Shown in pieces: positions 28,001-38,087 of a DNA stretch of 64,000 nt. The DNA comes from Bryopsis sp. KO-2023 (Eukaryota; Chlorophyta; Ulvophyceae; Bryopsidales; Bryopsidaceae), in NCBI GenBank assembly GCA_030272585.1, contig BSYQ01000008.1, positions 1,240,001 through 1,304,000 of the forward strand. Reading direction: 5' to 3'. A program made the translations under genes and the position numbers. The notes under the pieces were generated by a model. That model saw nothing but the letters and a program-made list of their open reading frames with translations, ran no database searches and was not told where the DNA came from. The number at the start of each line of letters is the position of its first letter. Position 1 is the first letter of the stretch.

Positions 28001-29192
28001 TGTGGCTATATTCCTCCACCACAGAGCGGATATCCGGATGCATCTGATCATGCAGCAACTTCGGTACCTCCGTCTCTTGTGGTGTGTTGGTGCCCGCTGA
28101 AGTTTGAAGGCTATCAACGGTTACCCCTTCATACGGATATTGCATCAAGTGATTGCTATCCGTGGGGTCAGATTCACGCACCACCACCAAGTAAGCCAAA
28201 CTATCTGTGGCTTCAGTTTGCTTCTTGATGTAGCGGAATATCTTCTTGTGGGTGATGAGAGGTGTGGTTTCATTCGCAAGTTGAAGATAATCAGTCGGTC
28301 TTTCCTTTACCGGTACTGTTATCCAACCTTGACCTTGGCGAATGTTAATAGTTCCCTGTGCAAAGTCTATGGACGGGTTATTGGCGATGAGCCACGGTAA
28401 CCCTAACACGATGTCATACGTGAGATGAGGAAAAACATCCGCAGAAAACTGGGTTTTGTATCCGCCCAACTGCATGTTGATGTTTCCGCATCGTTTGTCC
28501 ACATTGCACACAGACCCGTTGGCTAATGAAACGGTCTTATTACACGAGGAGAACTCTAACCCCAAACGATCCACAAGTTTCTGCGCTACATAATTTTCCG
28601 TAGCTCCACAGTCCAAATAAGCGGAGATTGAAACTCCCCCTATCCGCCCCTTAAGCTCATATCCCATGAACTTAAGGTGGTGATTATTTACCAGCGGGTT
28701 AAAACTGTCTGGAAGGTAATCCCCACCTTCAACCCCCGGTTGTTTCTTTCTGTCCGATGCCTCCCTTGCATCGGCGTCAGACGGAACCCTTGGGCTGGTC
28801 CGGTCTAAACTTTTTACACTTCCTTCCGAAGCCTGTTTCTCTCCACAAGGCGGGACAGATTCCAGGTTGCTATCTCCGGAGGAACTTCCAGAGTCTTCAT
28901 GTACTGAACCAACACTTTCCGCCAACTCTCTGCCGGAAGTGCTTAGGATGACCGTACTTGAATCATCCATCCGCTCTTTGTCACCAAGTTTTGTACTCAT
29001 CAGCGGATTTTCAGCCCTCTGGGCGGGATTTCTTTTTGACTCTTTCTCGGTCTTTTTATTCCCCTCTCGTTCTCTTGCTCGTGACTCCCGGAGCTTCTGA
29101 CGTCTGCGATGTCTATATCTTCGGCGTCTGGCTCTTTTTCTTCTGGCCGCATGGAGTGAAGTCTCCTCTATGCGGCGTGATCTTTTAGCCAT
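25083..29192 (-). CDS. pol: C2 pol polyprotein with chromodomain (1369 aa)
   Basis: ATG at 29192 lies inside the end of gag (25-nt overlap, -1 frame). The first 100 residues are Arg/Lys-rich. Then retropepsin [30 protein letters not shown] and FIDDILVFS, RNase H ITDASGTAYGAVL, integrase zinc finger ending CPVCQRTKA, DDE motifs TTDLVTDLP, ISDRDPRF and HPQTDGQSE, and a C-terminal chromodomain with YEVERILRDRGTPNRREYL and LWKGYDLMEATWEPEAHL. No stop or missing catalytic residue is seen. The protein is clearly related to B pol, making B and C sister families. Confidence 0.95.
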   Translation of the reverse strand: MAKRSRRIEETSLHAARRKRARRRRYRHRRRQKLRESRAREREGNKKTEKESKRNPAQRAENPLMSTKLGDKERMDDSSTVILSTSGRELAESVGSVHEDSGSSSGDSNLESVPPCGEKQASEGSVKSLDRTSPRVPSDADAREASDRKKQPGVEGGDYLPDSFNPLVNNHHLKFMGYELKGRIGGVSISAYLDCGATENYVAQKLVDRLGLEFSSCNKTVSLANGSVCNVDKRCGNINMQLGGYKTQFSADVFPHLTYDIVLGLPWLIANNPSIDFAQGTINIRQGQGWITVPVKERPTDYLQLANETTPLITHKKIFRYIKKQTEATDSLAYLVVVRESDPTDSNHLMQYPYEGVTVDSLQTSAGTNTPQETEVPKLLHDQMHPDIRSVVEEYSHIFPKDLPPGIPPVRKGHEFKIDLEDESMSPIHRPLYKLSPAELDEVRTQVDYLLEQRKIRPSESPWGAPILFVPKKDGGLRMCVDYRWINHYTIKNRYPLPLPEELMDRLAKAKIYTKIDLRSGYWQFPVRPKDTPKTAFRTRYGHFEFLVCPFGMSNCPAQFQTMVQDLLGEFLDHFVVVFIDDILVFSNSVEEHVDHLKQVFERLHKHKLYAKASKCEVGVSETDYLGYHLSGKGLQPMSDKVRAIQEWKELSSVGDVRSFLGMVSYYRKFIPEFARIAGPLHDLIKKNHVWTWGPIQREAFSKLKQKITRTPILLLPDPLLRYTVITDASGTAYGAVLCQDHGKGLQPIAYLSRRLKPAETRYSAYERELGAVAYALSQWRHYLEGAPGEVTVMTDHQPITHFMTQAKMSRTQSRWYTSGYFDSIDPKIVYVPGKANVLADALSRSLPDSQDQIHALSAWVVDEADAWKTAIAVDQKLQAEVAKIQEGKPTKLSFEDGWLYYQATPTSDKVLVVPNGYRKKVMGEFHDVPSAGHAGAARTSDVLQRYYWWKGVGKDVQAYVRTCPVCQRTKADTTKQKGLLHPLPIPTTKWEQITTDLVTDLPKSRGFTAIAVFVDRLTKYVRFAPCTKEITAPEYAKLFVDKIYKHYGLPKVIISDRDPRFTSSFWRSLFSLLGTQLRMSTAYHPQTDGQSEVTIRVLEDFLRPYVERYPDRWVDFLATAEFAANNSRNVSTGYAPAHLLYGQHMGQITVQKKLTAKEESEMATEMVKRMDEQLQQAKQQYATAQERMCVQANKRRREVIFKEGDEVLVRSTFIPLQSLQKIPPKIRRRFVGPFKVDKAISTVAYRLQLPPHWTIHSTFHVSKLKAYNRLSKDDEREVEPPEGELVDGAIEYEVERILRDRGTPNRREYLILWKGYDLMEATWEPEAHLANASDILAEYLRNRTRLPTKEEIRSKREERRTRRRKQPL

Positions 29193-32134
29193 TTTTGAAA
29201 AGTTGGGCCTTTAGGACATTTTCCAAAGCCATGACCCACTTCACCGCAGATGTAACATGCGCCTCCGCCTCTAGCTCCGCCTTGTTGCTGCCTTCCGCCA
29301 CCACCTCGATTTCGTCCGCCACCTCGTCTTCCGCCTCTTCCGCGGCCACGGCCGCCGCCACCTCTGTTGCCTCCTCCCATTTGCTGATTTTGATCTTGGG
29401 GTGGAGGTGGTGGTTGCGGTTGCTGACCTTGCATTTGCTGGTTCTGATCAGCTTTGGGCTTGTTTTTCCAATTCCAGTTCCATCGCCCTCGTCCGCGACC
29501 ACGTCCGCGGTTGTTTTGAGATTGGCTACCCAACGAATCGATTCTTTCGGCAGTGACTATCGCCGCTTCCACTCCTTCTGTCACCATTGTAACAACTTGA
29601 TGTCGGATCTGGGGCCGTAGTCCGTCAACAAACGTCAAGTACTGCTCCTCCTCCGTCATATTCGGAATTCTGAGTATGAGATCCCGAAATGCGTTAATGT
29701 AGGAACGAACAGTCCCCGTTTGTTGAAGTTTCCGCAGCTTCCTACGCGAAACATCGGACATTCTTGTTGGTTCGAAAGCAATAGCTAACTCTTCCACAAG
29801 TTGTACCCAGTCCTGGAACATCGGACGAACTCCTTCCCGAATCCGCATCTCTTGCATATTCCGCCATGTGGCGGCTGAACCAGAGAGATTTGTGCGGAAT
29901 ACTTTAAGCCAAACAGACTCATCCAAATCATAAACTTTACAGAAGTTGGTGAGTTCTGCCTGCCAATCCCGAATCCAGCGATCTCCAGCGCCAGTATACG
30001 GTTTCGGCATCGGGAATTTGACCGCATTGGGAATGTGAAGCAAACGATTTTCTGGACGTGCATAGCCCATAAAATCTGGGACCCCACCTGGGGGACCAGG
30101 AGGTCCGCCTCCTCCGCCACCTCCACCACCACCATCTCCAGGACCGCCTCCTGGGTTCCTAGATGGTCCTTCTCCTCCTCCACCAATATGTGGTCCAGGT
30201 GCAGACCCACGGCCACTTCTGTCCGATGGGCCTCCGCCACTTCCATCACCGGAACCATCATCATCTCCACCTCCGCCTCCTCCGCCTCCTCCGCCTGCGC
30301 GTTGAGGAATACGCGGATAGGATCCCCATCCAACATAGGGGTTTCCGGATGATGGAGCTCCGTATACATTCACGGAGTGACCTAAGATAGAAGGCCGAAT
30401 GTATGATGCTCCCATGGCATAATAGCCGGGTGGTGAAATCATTGATGGATGTGATAACACTGGCTGAGAAACTGGTGGTGGCATGGGTAATGTTCTAGGT
30501 GGCTCGGGTGACGTGGTTGTTGGAGTTGTCAGCGGAACAGTTTGGACCACGGGAGAAGCCTGCGTACGCTGTGGCGGTTGTACTGGCTGTAATACCGCTG
30601 GTGGTCTTGTATTTGGTGTTTGTCCAAACACAGCGCTAGGCCTCACGATCGGCCTAGGTACATTTCCCTGTCCGCTGATTGCACTGCCTCGCCCCACTCC
30701 AGGAATAATGACTGGGGGTGATGCAGGTCGGGTAATCGGTCTATTTGCCCGCGGGAATACTGGTGGTATTGGCGGGAAACCTACCGAATCCGGGGCAAAG
30801 CCGGATGAGGTTTGGGGCGGTTGACCGAATGGAACTTGTACTTCGGCCAAGCTTGGTGGTTGTGCCACCGTTCTGGTTCCCGCTCCCGCCATAGCAGCCA
30901 CAAGAGGTGTTTGTTGAGCAGCGGATGCCATTTGTGTGGCAACTGCTGCAGCATCTTTCTTCCGCCAAAACTCAAAATTCGACGTGAACTTTGTGTCCGC
31001 TACATCCTCAAACACCTTCTTTAGCTCTTGCGCTGTTTCCGGATCTTGTAGCATTTCTTGTAGCATTTCCCGCGGCTCTCTGCTCCTTGTTGAGCTTCTC
31101 GATCTGCTTCTCCTTGAAGACCGACTTTGACTTCTTTTCAACTCCTCCATTTCCGCTTGTAATCTAGCCGCCGCTTCTTTCGCAGCCGCTGCCTCCTTTA
31201 ACAAATAGGCTACTTCCGCATGATGCTGTGTTTGAAAACTTTCCGCTCTGTCTTTAGTCGCTTCAAGATCATGCTTAACACGAATGAGTTCTTTGAACTG
31301 TTTACTCTGACCCGCATCCACTAGTGCCTGGGTCTCTCTCAGTTCTTGTTGAACCGTATCCAACCCCCAAAGGGCGTCGGCATGTTGCCGGTCAAACTCT
31401 TCTTCGAGTTTCCTTCTTTGCTCATCCGTGTCCGCTACTTGTTCAGCCAATATCCGCTGAGCCTCTTTGGCTTCGTCCACCTCTTTCTGGGCGACATCAC
31501 GGATATTCGCCAAGCCAGCTTCCATTTGGCTGAGCCTCCCCTTGGCTGCAGCATCCAGATCTTGTATCCGCTCATCCAACCTCTCACTGAGCTGTCCTTC
31601 GATCTGGTGATGGCGGGACTGTAGAGTAGAGTCCAACACATCATGTACTTGGGAAGCCATGCTTGAACAAGCTCCCTCCATCCGACTATCAAGGTGCTCG
31701 GCGACCTGGGCTGTCCGCTGGGCAGCCTCCTCGGACAATTGGCTGTATAACCGCTCTTGCGATTCATGGAGATCGCGCTCCTGCAGGCCATCGTTGTGCA
31801 CGTGCAGGGTCTGGTTATGCACGTTTACTTGGCTCTGTTGCAGGTGCTGCGTTTGTTGATTGATGAAGACTCCTGGTTCTTCCTCCATCTCCTCATCAAA
31901 CTCCGGGCCACTGTCCGCTTCCTCATCGCCTGCTTCCTCCACCATGTCCGGGTGTGCGGGGATACCGTATGCCTGTAATGGCCGGTCCATTTCTGCCTGT
32001 ATTGGCAGTCCGACAGCAGGTAATTCCTGGGCGACGATCAGCGGATATAGCGGCGGGCCATCTGGGGCGTCGCGCTCTTGCTGATTGTCTTCGATACCGT
32101 ATTCCAGGTATAGCTGCTCGTCGTGTCCGCTCAT
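29168..32134 (-). CDS. gag: C2 gag (988 aa)
   Basis: Very large gag, ATG at 32134. An acidic N-terminus with PEFDEEMEEEPG precedes a long coiled coil (residues about 70-340, with an RS-rich stretch SRSSRRSRSRSSTRSRE), a Pro-rich region, a Gly-rich linker, and the Retrotrans_gag core beginning near MPKPYTGAGDRWIRDWQ. A basic RGG tail and one CCHC knuckle CYICGEVGHGFGKC follow. It ends KWLKDHAA and overlaps the pol ATG by 25 nt. Near-identical to C3 gag. Confidence 0.94.
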   Translation of the reverse strand: MSGHDEQLYLEYGIEDNQQERDAPDGPPLYPLIVAQELPAVGLPIQAEMDRPLQAYGIPAHPDMVEEAGDEEADSGPEFDEEMEEEPGVFINQQTQHLQQSQVNVHNQTLHVHNDGLQERDLHESQERLYSQLSEEAAQRTAQVAEHLDSRMEGACSSMASQVHDVLDSTLQSRHHQIEGQLSERLDERIQDLDAAAKGRLSQMEAGLANIRDVAQKEVDEAKEAQRILAEQVADTDEQRRKLEEEFDRQHADALWGLDTVQQELRETQALVDAGQSKQFKELIRVKHDLEATKDRAESFQTQHHAEVAYLLKEAAAAKEAAARLQAEMEELKRSQSRSSRRSRSRSSTRSREPREMLQEMLQDPETAQELKKVFEDVADTKFTSNFEFWRKKDAAAVATQMASAAQQTPLVAAMAGAGTRTVAQPPSLAEVQVPFGQPPQTSSGFAPDSVGFPPIPPVFPRANRPITRPASPPVIIPGVGRGSAISGQGNVPRPIVRPSAVFGQTPNTRPPAVLQPVQPPQRTQASPVVQTVPLTTPTTTSPEPPRTLPMPPPVSQPVLSHPSMISPPGYYAMGASYIRPSILGHSVNVYGAPSSGNPYVGWGSYPRIPQRAGGGGGGGGGGDDDGSGDGSGGGPSDRSGRGSAPGPHIGGGGEGPSRNPGGGPGDGGGGGGGGGGPPGPPGGVPDFMGYARPENRLLHIPNAVKFPMPKPYTGAGDRWIRDWQAELTNFCKVYDLDESVWLKVFRTNLSGSAATWRNMQEMRIREGVRPMFQDWVQLVEELAIAFEPTRMSDVSRRKLRKLQQTGTVRSYINAFRDLILRIPNMTEEEQYLTFVDGLRPQIRHQVVTMVTEGVEAAIVTAERIDSLGSQSQNNRGRGRGRGRWNWNWKNKPKADQNQQMQGQQPQPPPPPQDQNQQMGGGNRGGGGRGRGRGGRRGGGRNRGGGGRQQQGGARGGGACYICGEVGHGFGKCPKGPTFQKWLKDHAA

Positions 32135-32635
32135 GGTGGATGTCTTGATTCGTCGGCGGTAGAATCACGTGTCCGTTTGGTGGATTCCGTTGGCGGGTAA
32201 TCCACGTGACTAATTGGTCACTCTTTGTCAGCGGTTTCTGGCAGCGGTTTCGGCACGTAATTTCTGGCGGAAACGTATTCGTCCGCAGAAACGTCCGCTG
32301 GCAGACTCGTTTTGTCCGCTCTGCGGTAACCGCGTGCAGTGTCGACAACTCTCCGACAAACGGAAGTACTACTACGCCGTGCTGTGGTCGTAGCGTCCAA
32401 GGATCTATAGATCCTGTGATCTTGAGAGGGATGATCGAGCGCAGCAACGTGCGTTCTCTTTCGTCCAGCGTTTGGTTGGTGCGCAGCAACACGAAGTAGG
32501 TTCCAGACACGAGGGGAAACCTTCTTCGACCTAGCCGACCCTGATCTTTTGCACCTCGACTGCAAAATCTCCTGTCGATCTCTTCCACTAAGTAGACTCG
32601 ACTTGCAGGTAGGGTGCTTCGGCTCCGAAACCAGT
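32135..32635 (-). other. C2 leader with palindrome
   Basis: The 5' untranslated leader between LTR and gag holds the 16-nt palindrome AGGATCTATAGATCCT (32400-32415), also present in C3, and two copies of a CCGCTGCCAGAAACCGCTG-like block. No ATG-initiated ORF of note. The palindrome is a candidate RNA dimer-initiation loop. Confidence 0.55.
32622..32633 (-). other. C2 primer-binding site
   Basis: TGGTTTCGGAGC, 2 nt inside the 5' LTR, followed by CGAAGC. Confidence 0.75.
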
Positions 32636-32809
32636 TGTTAGGTCCCTGTAGGTTTTAGTGAGTCGTTGCTGAAGTTGAGACTGGGGTCACACACTTTCAC
32701 AAACCAGAGAATTAATTTTACAAGGTGTTCTCTCTGAACTTAACCCCCTAGAACCCGTACTAACCCGTACTACACACTCGTACTGCAAAATGAGTGCGAC
32801 AACGTATCA
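32636..32809 (-). repeat. C2 5' LTR (174 bp)
   Basis: Same sequence as 22610-22783. Begins TGATACG at 32809, ends CTAACA at 32636. Confidence 0.93.
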
Positions 32810-34890
32810 GTCTGCTTGAGTTTGTGGAGGTCACGCCACGCTTCATCTCGATCACTAGAGAATTCGAAAGCTGTAGCTAAGCCATCCATGAAGTCCATCC
32901 AGTCACGGAAGGGTGGTCTTTCACCTCGGTGAATTTTCAACTCTTGCATCGTTAACCAATCCGAGGCAGCTCCATAAAGGTTAGTGGCCATAATCGATTG
33001 CCACTGTGCTTCATGCACTCCGCAGGTCCTCAAATACCGCGTCATGAGCACTTGCCATTTACGGGCTTTTGGTTCTCCACTTCCGTTAAATGCGCGAGGC
33101 ATTTGCAACTTGACGGTGCTAGGCAACCACTGTCCTTGCCTAGGAGGTCCTGGCCCTGCTGGTCCAGCGCCACCTCCACCTCCACCTCCACCAGGAGGTC
33201 CACCGGGAGGTCCACCGCCTCCACCATCTCCACCGCCGCCACCACCTCCACCGCCATCAGGCGCACCTGGAATGCGGGAAGGTGGGCGGTTTCGTCTGTC
33301 GCGGTAATCATCACCGCCATCATCATCTGGGTCGTCATCACCAGGGTCTCCAAAGTTACCTCGCATGCGAGGAACTCGACTGGGTCCACCAGTAGACTCA
33401 TATGAACCAAGTGCAGCAAAGGGGTTATTTTCTACCCTTGCTCCCAAAGCACTTAACCCAAGTCCCAATCTTCCAGTATGTGTGGGGATCTGCATGGGTT
33501 CTTTTCCTTTCTCTTCTCTGACCTGTGCCTTAGCACGCTCAAGGTCAATTTGATATAACACTTCTGCTGAGGAGAGAACTCTTGGGTTAGTTCGTGTGGG
33601 TCTACGTGATCCATCGGCAGAGTCGGGTTCTGAGATGCGTACTCCAGGCTGAGCTCTTGTACTTGGAGGTATCAATTGAGGGAATGTGAAATCAACGTCT
33701 GGTGCGCTGTCCACTGCAGTGCATGGTGGTGCTTCTGCAGCAACAATTTCACCCTCTTCGACCTGTACTGCTGGAGGAGCCGGTATTGTTGAGGTTCCTG
33801 CCCCAACCATTCCTACCGCGAAGCTCTGGTCCAGTGGCGGCCATGATGCAGCCAACTGCTTTACTGATTTCTTCGGCAGTGGCATCCCAAAGGCTGAGTC
33901 CTCAGGCTCAGGAGAAGTTGATTCTTCTCGCTCTGGTGATACTGCACGAGCATCACTTCCACTTTGGGCACTCTGACTTCCGCCACTCACATCCTCCATG
34001 CTTCGTTCCAGGCCAGATAATCTTAAGGCAACCACATCAGCTGCATCTTGCTGCTGATCCCAGGTTTTGGATGCCTTTTTCTCCAAGGCAATCAAATCTT
34101 TTTGAATTGCTACTCTTGAGCTCTGCAAACGCTTCACCTCAGCACCTTGTTTGTGCAAGGACTCCCGAAACAATTCTAGAGTCCGTTCGACTTTTTCGTT
34201 GGAATCCGCAACAGTTCCTAATAAGCCTTCAATTCTCCGCCCTTGAACAAGGGATAACTCGGAGAGTTGTTTTAACTGAAGTGCTGATGCTTCAGTTGCT
34301 TCTTTTAGGTCAGCAAAACGAGAGTCCGCTAGAACGTCTGCGGCATCCATTCTCCTCGTTATTGCATCCACAGAAGCTTTGATCTCGGCTCTTTCTTTCC
34401 TATGGTCGATATCTTGGCGTAGTAGCCTCTGCTCGTATCGACTATGTTGAGCCGCTACTGAATCCAGCTTCTGCTGTTGCGACACCACCGCATGCTGTGT
34501 GGCCTCAACCTGTTGCGCATGCTGGTGCTGTGTTTCCAGCGCCTGCCCGATCACCTCTGATGCGCCAGCCAGTTGGTTCGACACAGAGGCCTCAGCATGG
34601 GCTAGCCTCTGCCCCAGTGTCTGGTCAACTTGCTGCAGGTGACCCCTTAGCCCGTGGGCTAAATCGTCCACACGGTCATGGACCGCATCCACATCCTCTC
34701 TTAAGGCTTCCGCATCAGCTCCCATGTCTATGTCGACAGCTGCTTGCTGGACATTGTGGATGTTCTGGACGTTTATTTGTTGATACACAACATTGGGTGC
34801 GTCAGGCAATTCCTCATCGAACTCAGGTTCAATCCCTGGCTCTTCAACTTGAGGCTCGCGCACTACCAATGCGTGTTCACGGTCAGCCAT
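32810..34890 (-). pseudogene. gag: B2 gag, N-terminal part, cut by C2
   Basis: ATG at 34890 (MADREHALVVREPQVEEPG). It matches B1 gag through the coiled coil, Ser/Pro region, Gly/Pro linker and most of the capsid core, to HKLKQT, where C2 begins. Translation would now run into the C2 LTR for about 13 residues and stop at 32770. The remaining capsid end and CCHC knuckle lie at 22046-22609. Confidence 0.92.
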
Positions 34891-35021
34891 GGTCTCTCAG
34901 CCACTATTTGGGAGTACTCAACAACCACGGTTGGAGTTTCTCTCTACCAAACAAACAAACAAAAACGTTTGTTGCGCCACGTTCACAAGTTTCGATCTCA
35001 AGAACTTAAAGTTCTTGCCCC

Positions 35022-35033
35022 GCTCCGAAACCA
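35022..35033 (-). other. B2 primer-binding site
   Basis: TGGTTTCGGAGC on the minus strand, 2 nt inside the B2 5' LTR, followed by GGGGC (B1 has GAGGC). Confidence 0.72.
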
Positions 35034-35035
35034 AT

Positions 35036-35456
35036 TGTTAGTGAAGCTTGTGGGTGACGCAATAGTGGTCGGCTGTGTTGGTTGGATTCGTGATAACTTG
35101 CTGGCTAACGCAAGTATACTTGTGGGGTTTGTTGGTTTAGACAACTCTCTAGCTAGCGCGGTTGTGAACGCTACTAGAGCACTTGGTTGGATAAGTGATT
35201 GCGTCAGGCAAACACTTAGACACACACACACACAAACACACACACAAGCGGGAACACACCAATCCCACGAATCCCGAGTTCTTACAACTAGAATGGAATG
35301 TCAAAACAACGAGTGGGCCTCTTAAGTACCCCTAAGTGTAGTACGCTGACGCATGCCCCAAACTCTGGGTCTAATCTGTCTTACTCGTGAACCCACATGC
35401 GTCAGCCACCCTCGGCTCTATCCCAAACTACCTCGTATAGCGCTAAAAGACTAACA
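35036..35456 (-). repeat. B2 5' LTR (421 bp)
   Basis: Begins TGTTAGTC (35456) and ends CACTAACA (35036) on the minus strand. It matches the B2 3' LTR and is followed by the AACAG target duplication (35457-35461) and the resumed B1 sequence. Confidence 0.93.
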
Positions 35457-35461
35457 AACAG

Positions 35462-35665
35462 CGTTAAGGAGGAGGGAAAAGGAGTTATCGTCGACCAAGT
35501 GTGTGCGTGCAGCAGCTGTCAGAGACGTCAGAGCAAGAGACAGGTCCAAGACAGTTGGGTGTGGGTATGGGAGTGGGTGAGTTTTGTGTTTGTGTTTTTG
35601 TGTTTTTTTTGTTTTTCTTTGTGTTTTGGTGTGCGTGGGCGCCCACTTTTTGCGGGGGGGGCGTA
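35462..35665 (+). other. B1 third-ORF tail, 3' UTR and polypurine tract
   Basis: B1 resumes after B2: CGT then TAA (35462-35467) are the native last codon and stop of its third ORF. A 3' UTR with a T/G-rich stretch follows, then the G-rich tract at about 35652-35665, directly before the 3' LTR. B2 lacks this whole segment. Confidence 0.8.
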
Positions 35666-36086
35666 TGTTAGTCTTTTAGCGCTCTACGAGGTAGTTTGGG
35701 ATAGAGCCGAGGGTGGCTGACGCATGTGGGTTCACGAGTAAGACAGATTAGACCCAGAGTTTGGGGCATGCGTCAGCGTACTACACTTAGGGGTACTTAA
35801 GAGGCCCACTCGTTGTTTTGACACTCATAGTTACTTTGTAAGAACTCGGGATTCGTGGGATTGGTGTGTTCCCGCTTGTGTGTGTGTTTGTGTGTGTGTG
35901 TGTTAAGTGTTTGCCTGACGCAATCACTTCCCAACCTAAGTGCTCTAGTAGCGTTCACAACCGCGCTAGCTAGAGAGTTGTCTAAACCAACAAACCCCAC
36001 AAGTATACTTGCGTTAGCCAGCAAGTTATCACGAATCCAACCAACACAGCCGACCACTATTGCGTCACCCACAAGCTTCACTATCA
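35666..36086 (+). repeat. B1 3' LTR (421 bp)
   Basis: Matches 5809-6229 over its whole length as far as I can compare by eye. Starts TGTTAGTC, ends CACTATCA, followed by the GCTAG target duplication and C1 gag. Confidence 0.93.
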
Positions 36087-38087
36087 GCTAGATTACAAGC
36101 GGAAATGGAGGAGTTGAAAAGAAGTCAAAGTCGGTCTTCAAGGAGAAGCAGATCGAGAAGCTCAACAAGGAGCAGAGAGCCGCGGGAAATGTTGCAGGAA
36201 ATGCTACAAGATCCGGAAACAGCGCAAGAGCTAAAGAAGGTGTTTGAGGATGTAGCGGACACAAAGTTCACGTCGAACTTTGAGTTTTGGCGGAAGAAAG
36301 ATGCTGCAGCAGTTGCCACACACATGGCATCCGCCGCCCAACAAACACCTCTTGTGGCTGCTATGGCGGGAGCGGGAACCAGAACGGTGGCACAACCACC
36401 AAGATTGGCCGAAGTGCAAATTCCATTCGGTCAACCGCCCCAAACCTCATCCGGCTTTGCCCCGGATTCAGTAGGTTTCCCGCCAATACCACCAGTATTC
36501 CCGCGGGCAAATAGACCGATTACCCGACCTGCATCACCCCCAGTCATGATTCCTGGAGTGGGGCGAGGCAGTGCAATCAGCGGACAGGGAAATGTACCTA
36601 GGCCGACTGTGAGGCCTAGCGCTGTGTTTGGACAAACGCCAAATGCAAGACCACCAGCGGTATTACAGCCAGTACAACCGCCACAGCGTACGCAGGCTTC
36701 TCCCGTGGTACAAACTGTTCCGCTGACAACTCCAACAACCACGTCACCCGAGCCACCTAGAACATTACCCATGCCACCACCAGCTTCTCAGCCAGTGTTA
36801 TCACATCCATCAATGATTTCACCACCCGGCTATTATGCCATGGGAGCATCATACATTCGGCCTTCTATCTTAGGTCACTCCGTGAATGTATACGGAGCTC
36901 CATCATCCGGAAACCCCTATGTGGGATGGGGATCCTATCCGCGTATTCCTCAACGCGCAGGCGGAGGAGGCGGAGGAGGCGGAGGTGGAGATGATGATGG
37001 TTCCGGTGATGGAAGTGGCGGAGGCCCATCGGACAGAAGTGGCCGTGGGTCTGCACCTGGACCACATATTGGTGGAGGAAGAGAAGGACCATCTAGGAAC
37101 CCAGGAGGCGGTCCTGGAGATGGTGGTGGTGGAGGTGGCGGAGGAGGCGGACCTCCTGGTCCCCCAAGTGGGGACCCCGATTTTATGGGCTATGCACGTC
37201 CAGAAAATCGTTTGCTTCACATTCCCAATGCGGTCAAATTCCCGATGCCGAAACCGTATACTGGCGCTGGAGATCGCTGGATTCGGGATTGGCAGGCAGA
37301 ACTCACCAACTTCTGCAAAGTGTATGATTTGGATGAGTCTGTTTGGCTTAAAGTATTCCGCACAAATCTCTCTGGTTCAGCCGCCACATGGCGGAATATG
37401 CAAGAGATGCGGATTCGGGAAGGAGTTCGTCCGATGTTCCAGGACTGGATTCAACTTGTGGAGGAACTAGCCATTGCTTTTGAGCCCACAAGGATGTCCG
37501 ATGTTTCGCGTAGGAAGCTGCGGAAACTTCAACAAACAGGGAATGTTCGTTCCTACATCAACGCATTTCGGGATCTCATACTCAGAATTCCGAATATGAC
37601 GGAGGAGGAACAGTACCTACAGTTTGTTGACGGATTGAAACCCCAGATCCGACATCAAGTTGTTACAATGGTGACAGAAGGAGTGGAAGCGGCGATAGTC
37701 ACTGCCGAAAGAATCGATTCGTTGGGTGGCCAATCTCAAAACAACCGCGGACGTGGTCGCGGACGAGGGCGATGGAACTGGAATTGGAAAAACAAGCCCA
37801 AAGCTGACCAGAACCAGCAGATGGAGGGTCAGCAACCGCAACCACCACCTCCACCCCAAGATCAAAATCAGCAAATGGGAGGAGGCAACAGAGGTGGAGG
37901 CGGCCGTGGCCGCGGAAGAGGCGGAAGACGAGGTGGCGGACGAAATCGAGGTGGTGGCGGAAGGCAGCAACAAGGAGGAGCTAGAGGCGGAGGCGCATGT
38001 TACATCTGCGGCGAAGTGGGCCATGGTTTTGGGAAATGTCCCAAAGGTCCAACCTTTCAAAAGTGGCTAAAAGATCACGCCGCATAG
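36087..38087 (+). pseudogene. gag: C1 gag, C-terminal part
   Basis: The frame is open from the B1 junction to TAG at 38087: RS-rich segment, Pro-rich region, Gly linker, capsid core (KPYTGAGDRWIRDWQAELTN), RGG tail, and knuckle CYICGEVGHGFGKC. It is separated from its N-terminal part by 30 kb of inserted DNA. Differences from C2/C3 are scattered (for example NVRSYINAF where C2 has TVRSYINAF), consistent with an older copy. No stop codons have accumulated. Confidence 0.9.

Larger units (their letters stand above)
22610..32809 (-). mobile_element. Element C2: complete 10.2-kb C-family chromovirus
   Basis: C2 is bounded by two 174-bp LTRs that look identical (32636-32809, 22610-22783) and by GTCTG duplications (32810-32814, 22605-22609), inside B2 gag. 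Order on the minus strand: LTR, primer-binding site, 500-nt leader, gag, pol with chromodomain, third ORF (broken by one stop), G16 polypurine tract, LTR. Identical LTRs and its position two levels inside B1 make it one of the youngest insertions here. Confidence 0.95.
15357..35456 (-). mobile_element. Element B2: second B copy, antisense inside B1, carrying C2
   Basis: B2 is flanked by two 421-bp LTRs (35036-35456 and 15357-15777) and the target duplication AACAG (15352-15356 and 35457-35461). It lies opposite in strand to its host B1 and is nearly identical to it. Its gag is split by C2 (22610-32809). Its LTRs end CACTAACA where those of B1 end CACTATCA. It lacks the roughly 200 nt between third-ORF stop and 3' LTR that B1 has, including the polypurine tract. 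Confidence 0.93.
5809..36086 (+). mobile_element. Element B1: Ty3/gypsy chromovirus carrying nested B2
   Basis: B1 spans two 421-bp LTRs that look identical by eye (5809-6229 and 35666-36086), flanked by GCTAG duplications, so the insertion is recent. Its own sequence is 5809-15356 plus 35462-36086; the rest is element B2 with C2 inside it. Order: LTR, primer-binding site, gag, pol with chromodomain, a third ORF, 3' UTR, G-rich polypurine tract, LTR. Removing B2 leaves a near-intact element of about 10.2 kb. Confidence 0.93.

Noticed and set aside
29195-29620. Ser/Thr/Ala-rich frames opposite the C gag RGG tail
   Set aside because: Shadows of the Gly/Arg-rich tail; no start context or independent features.
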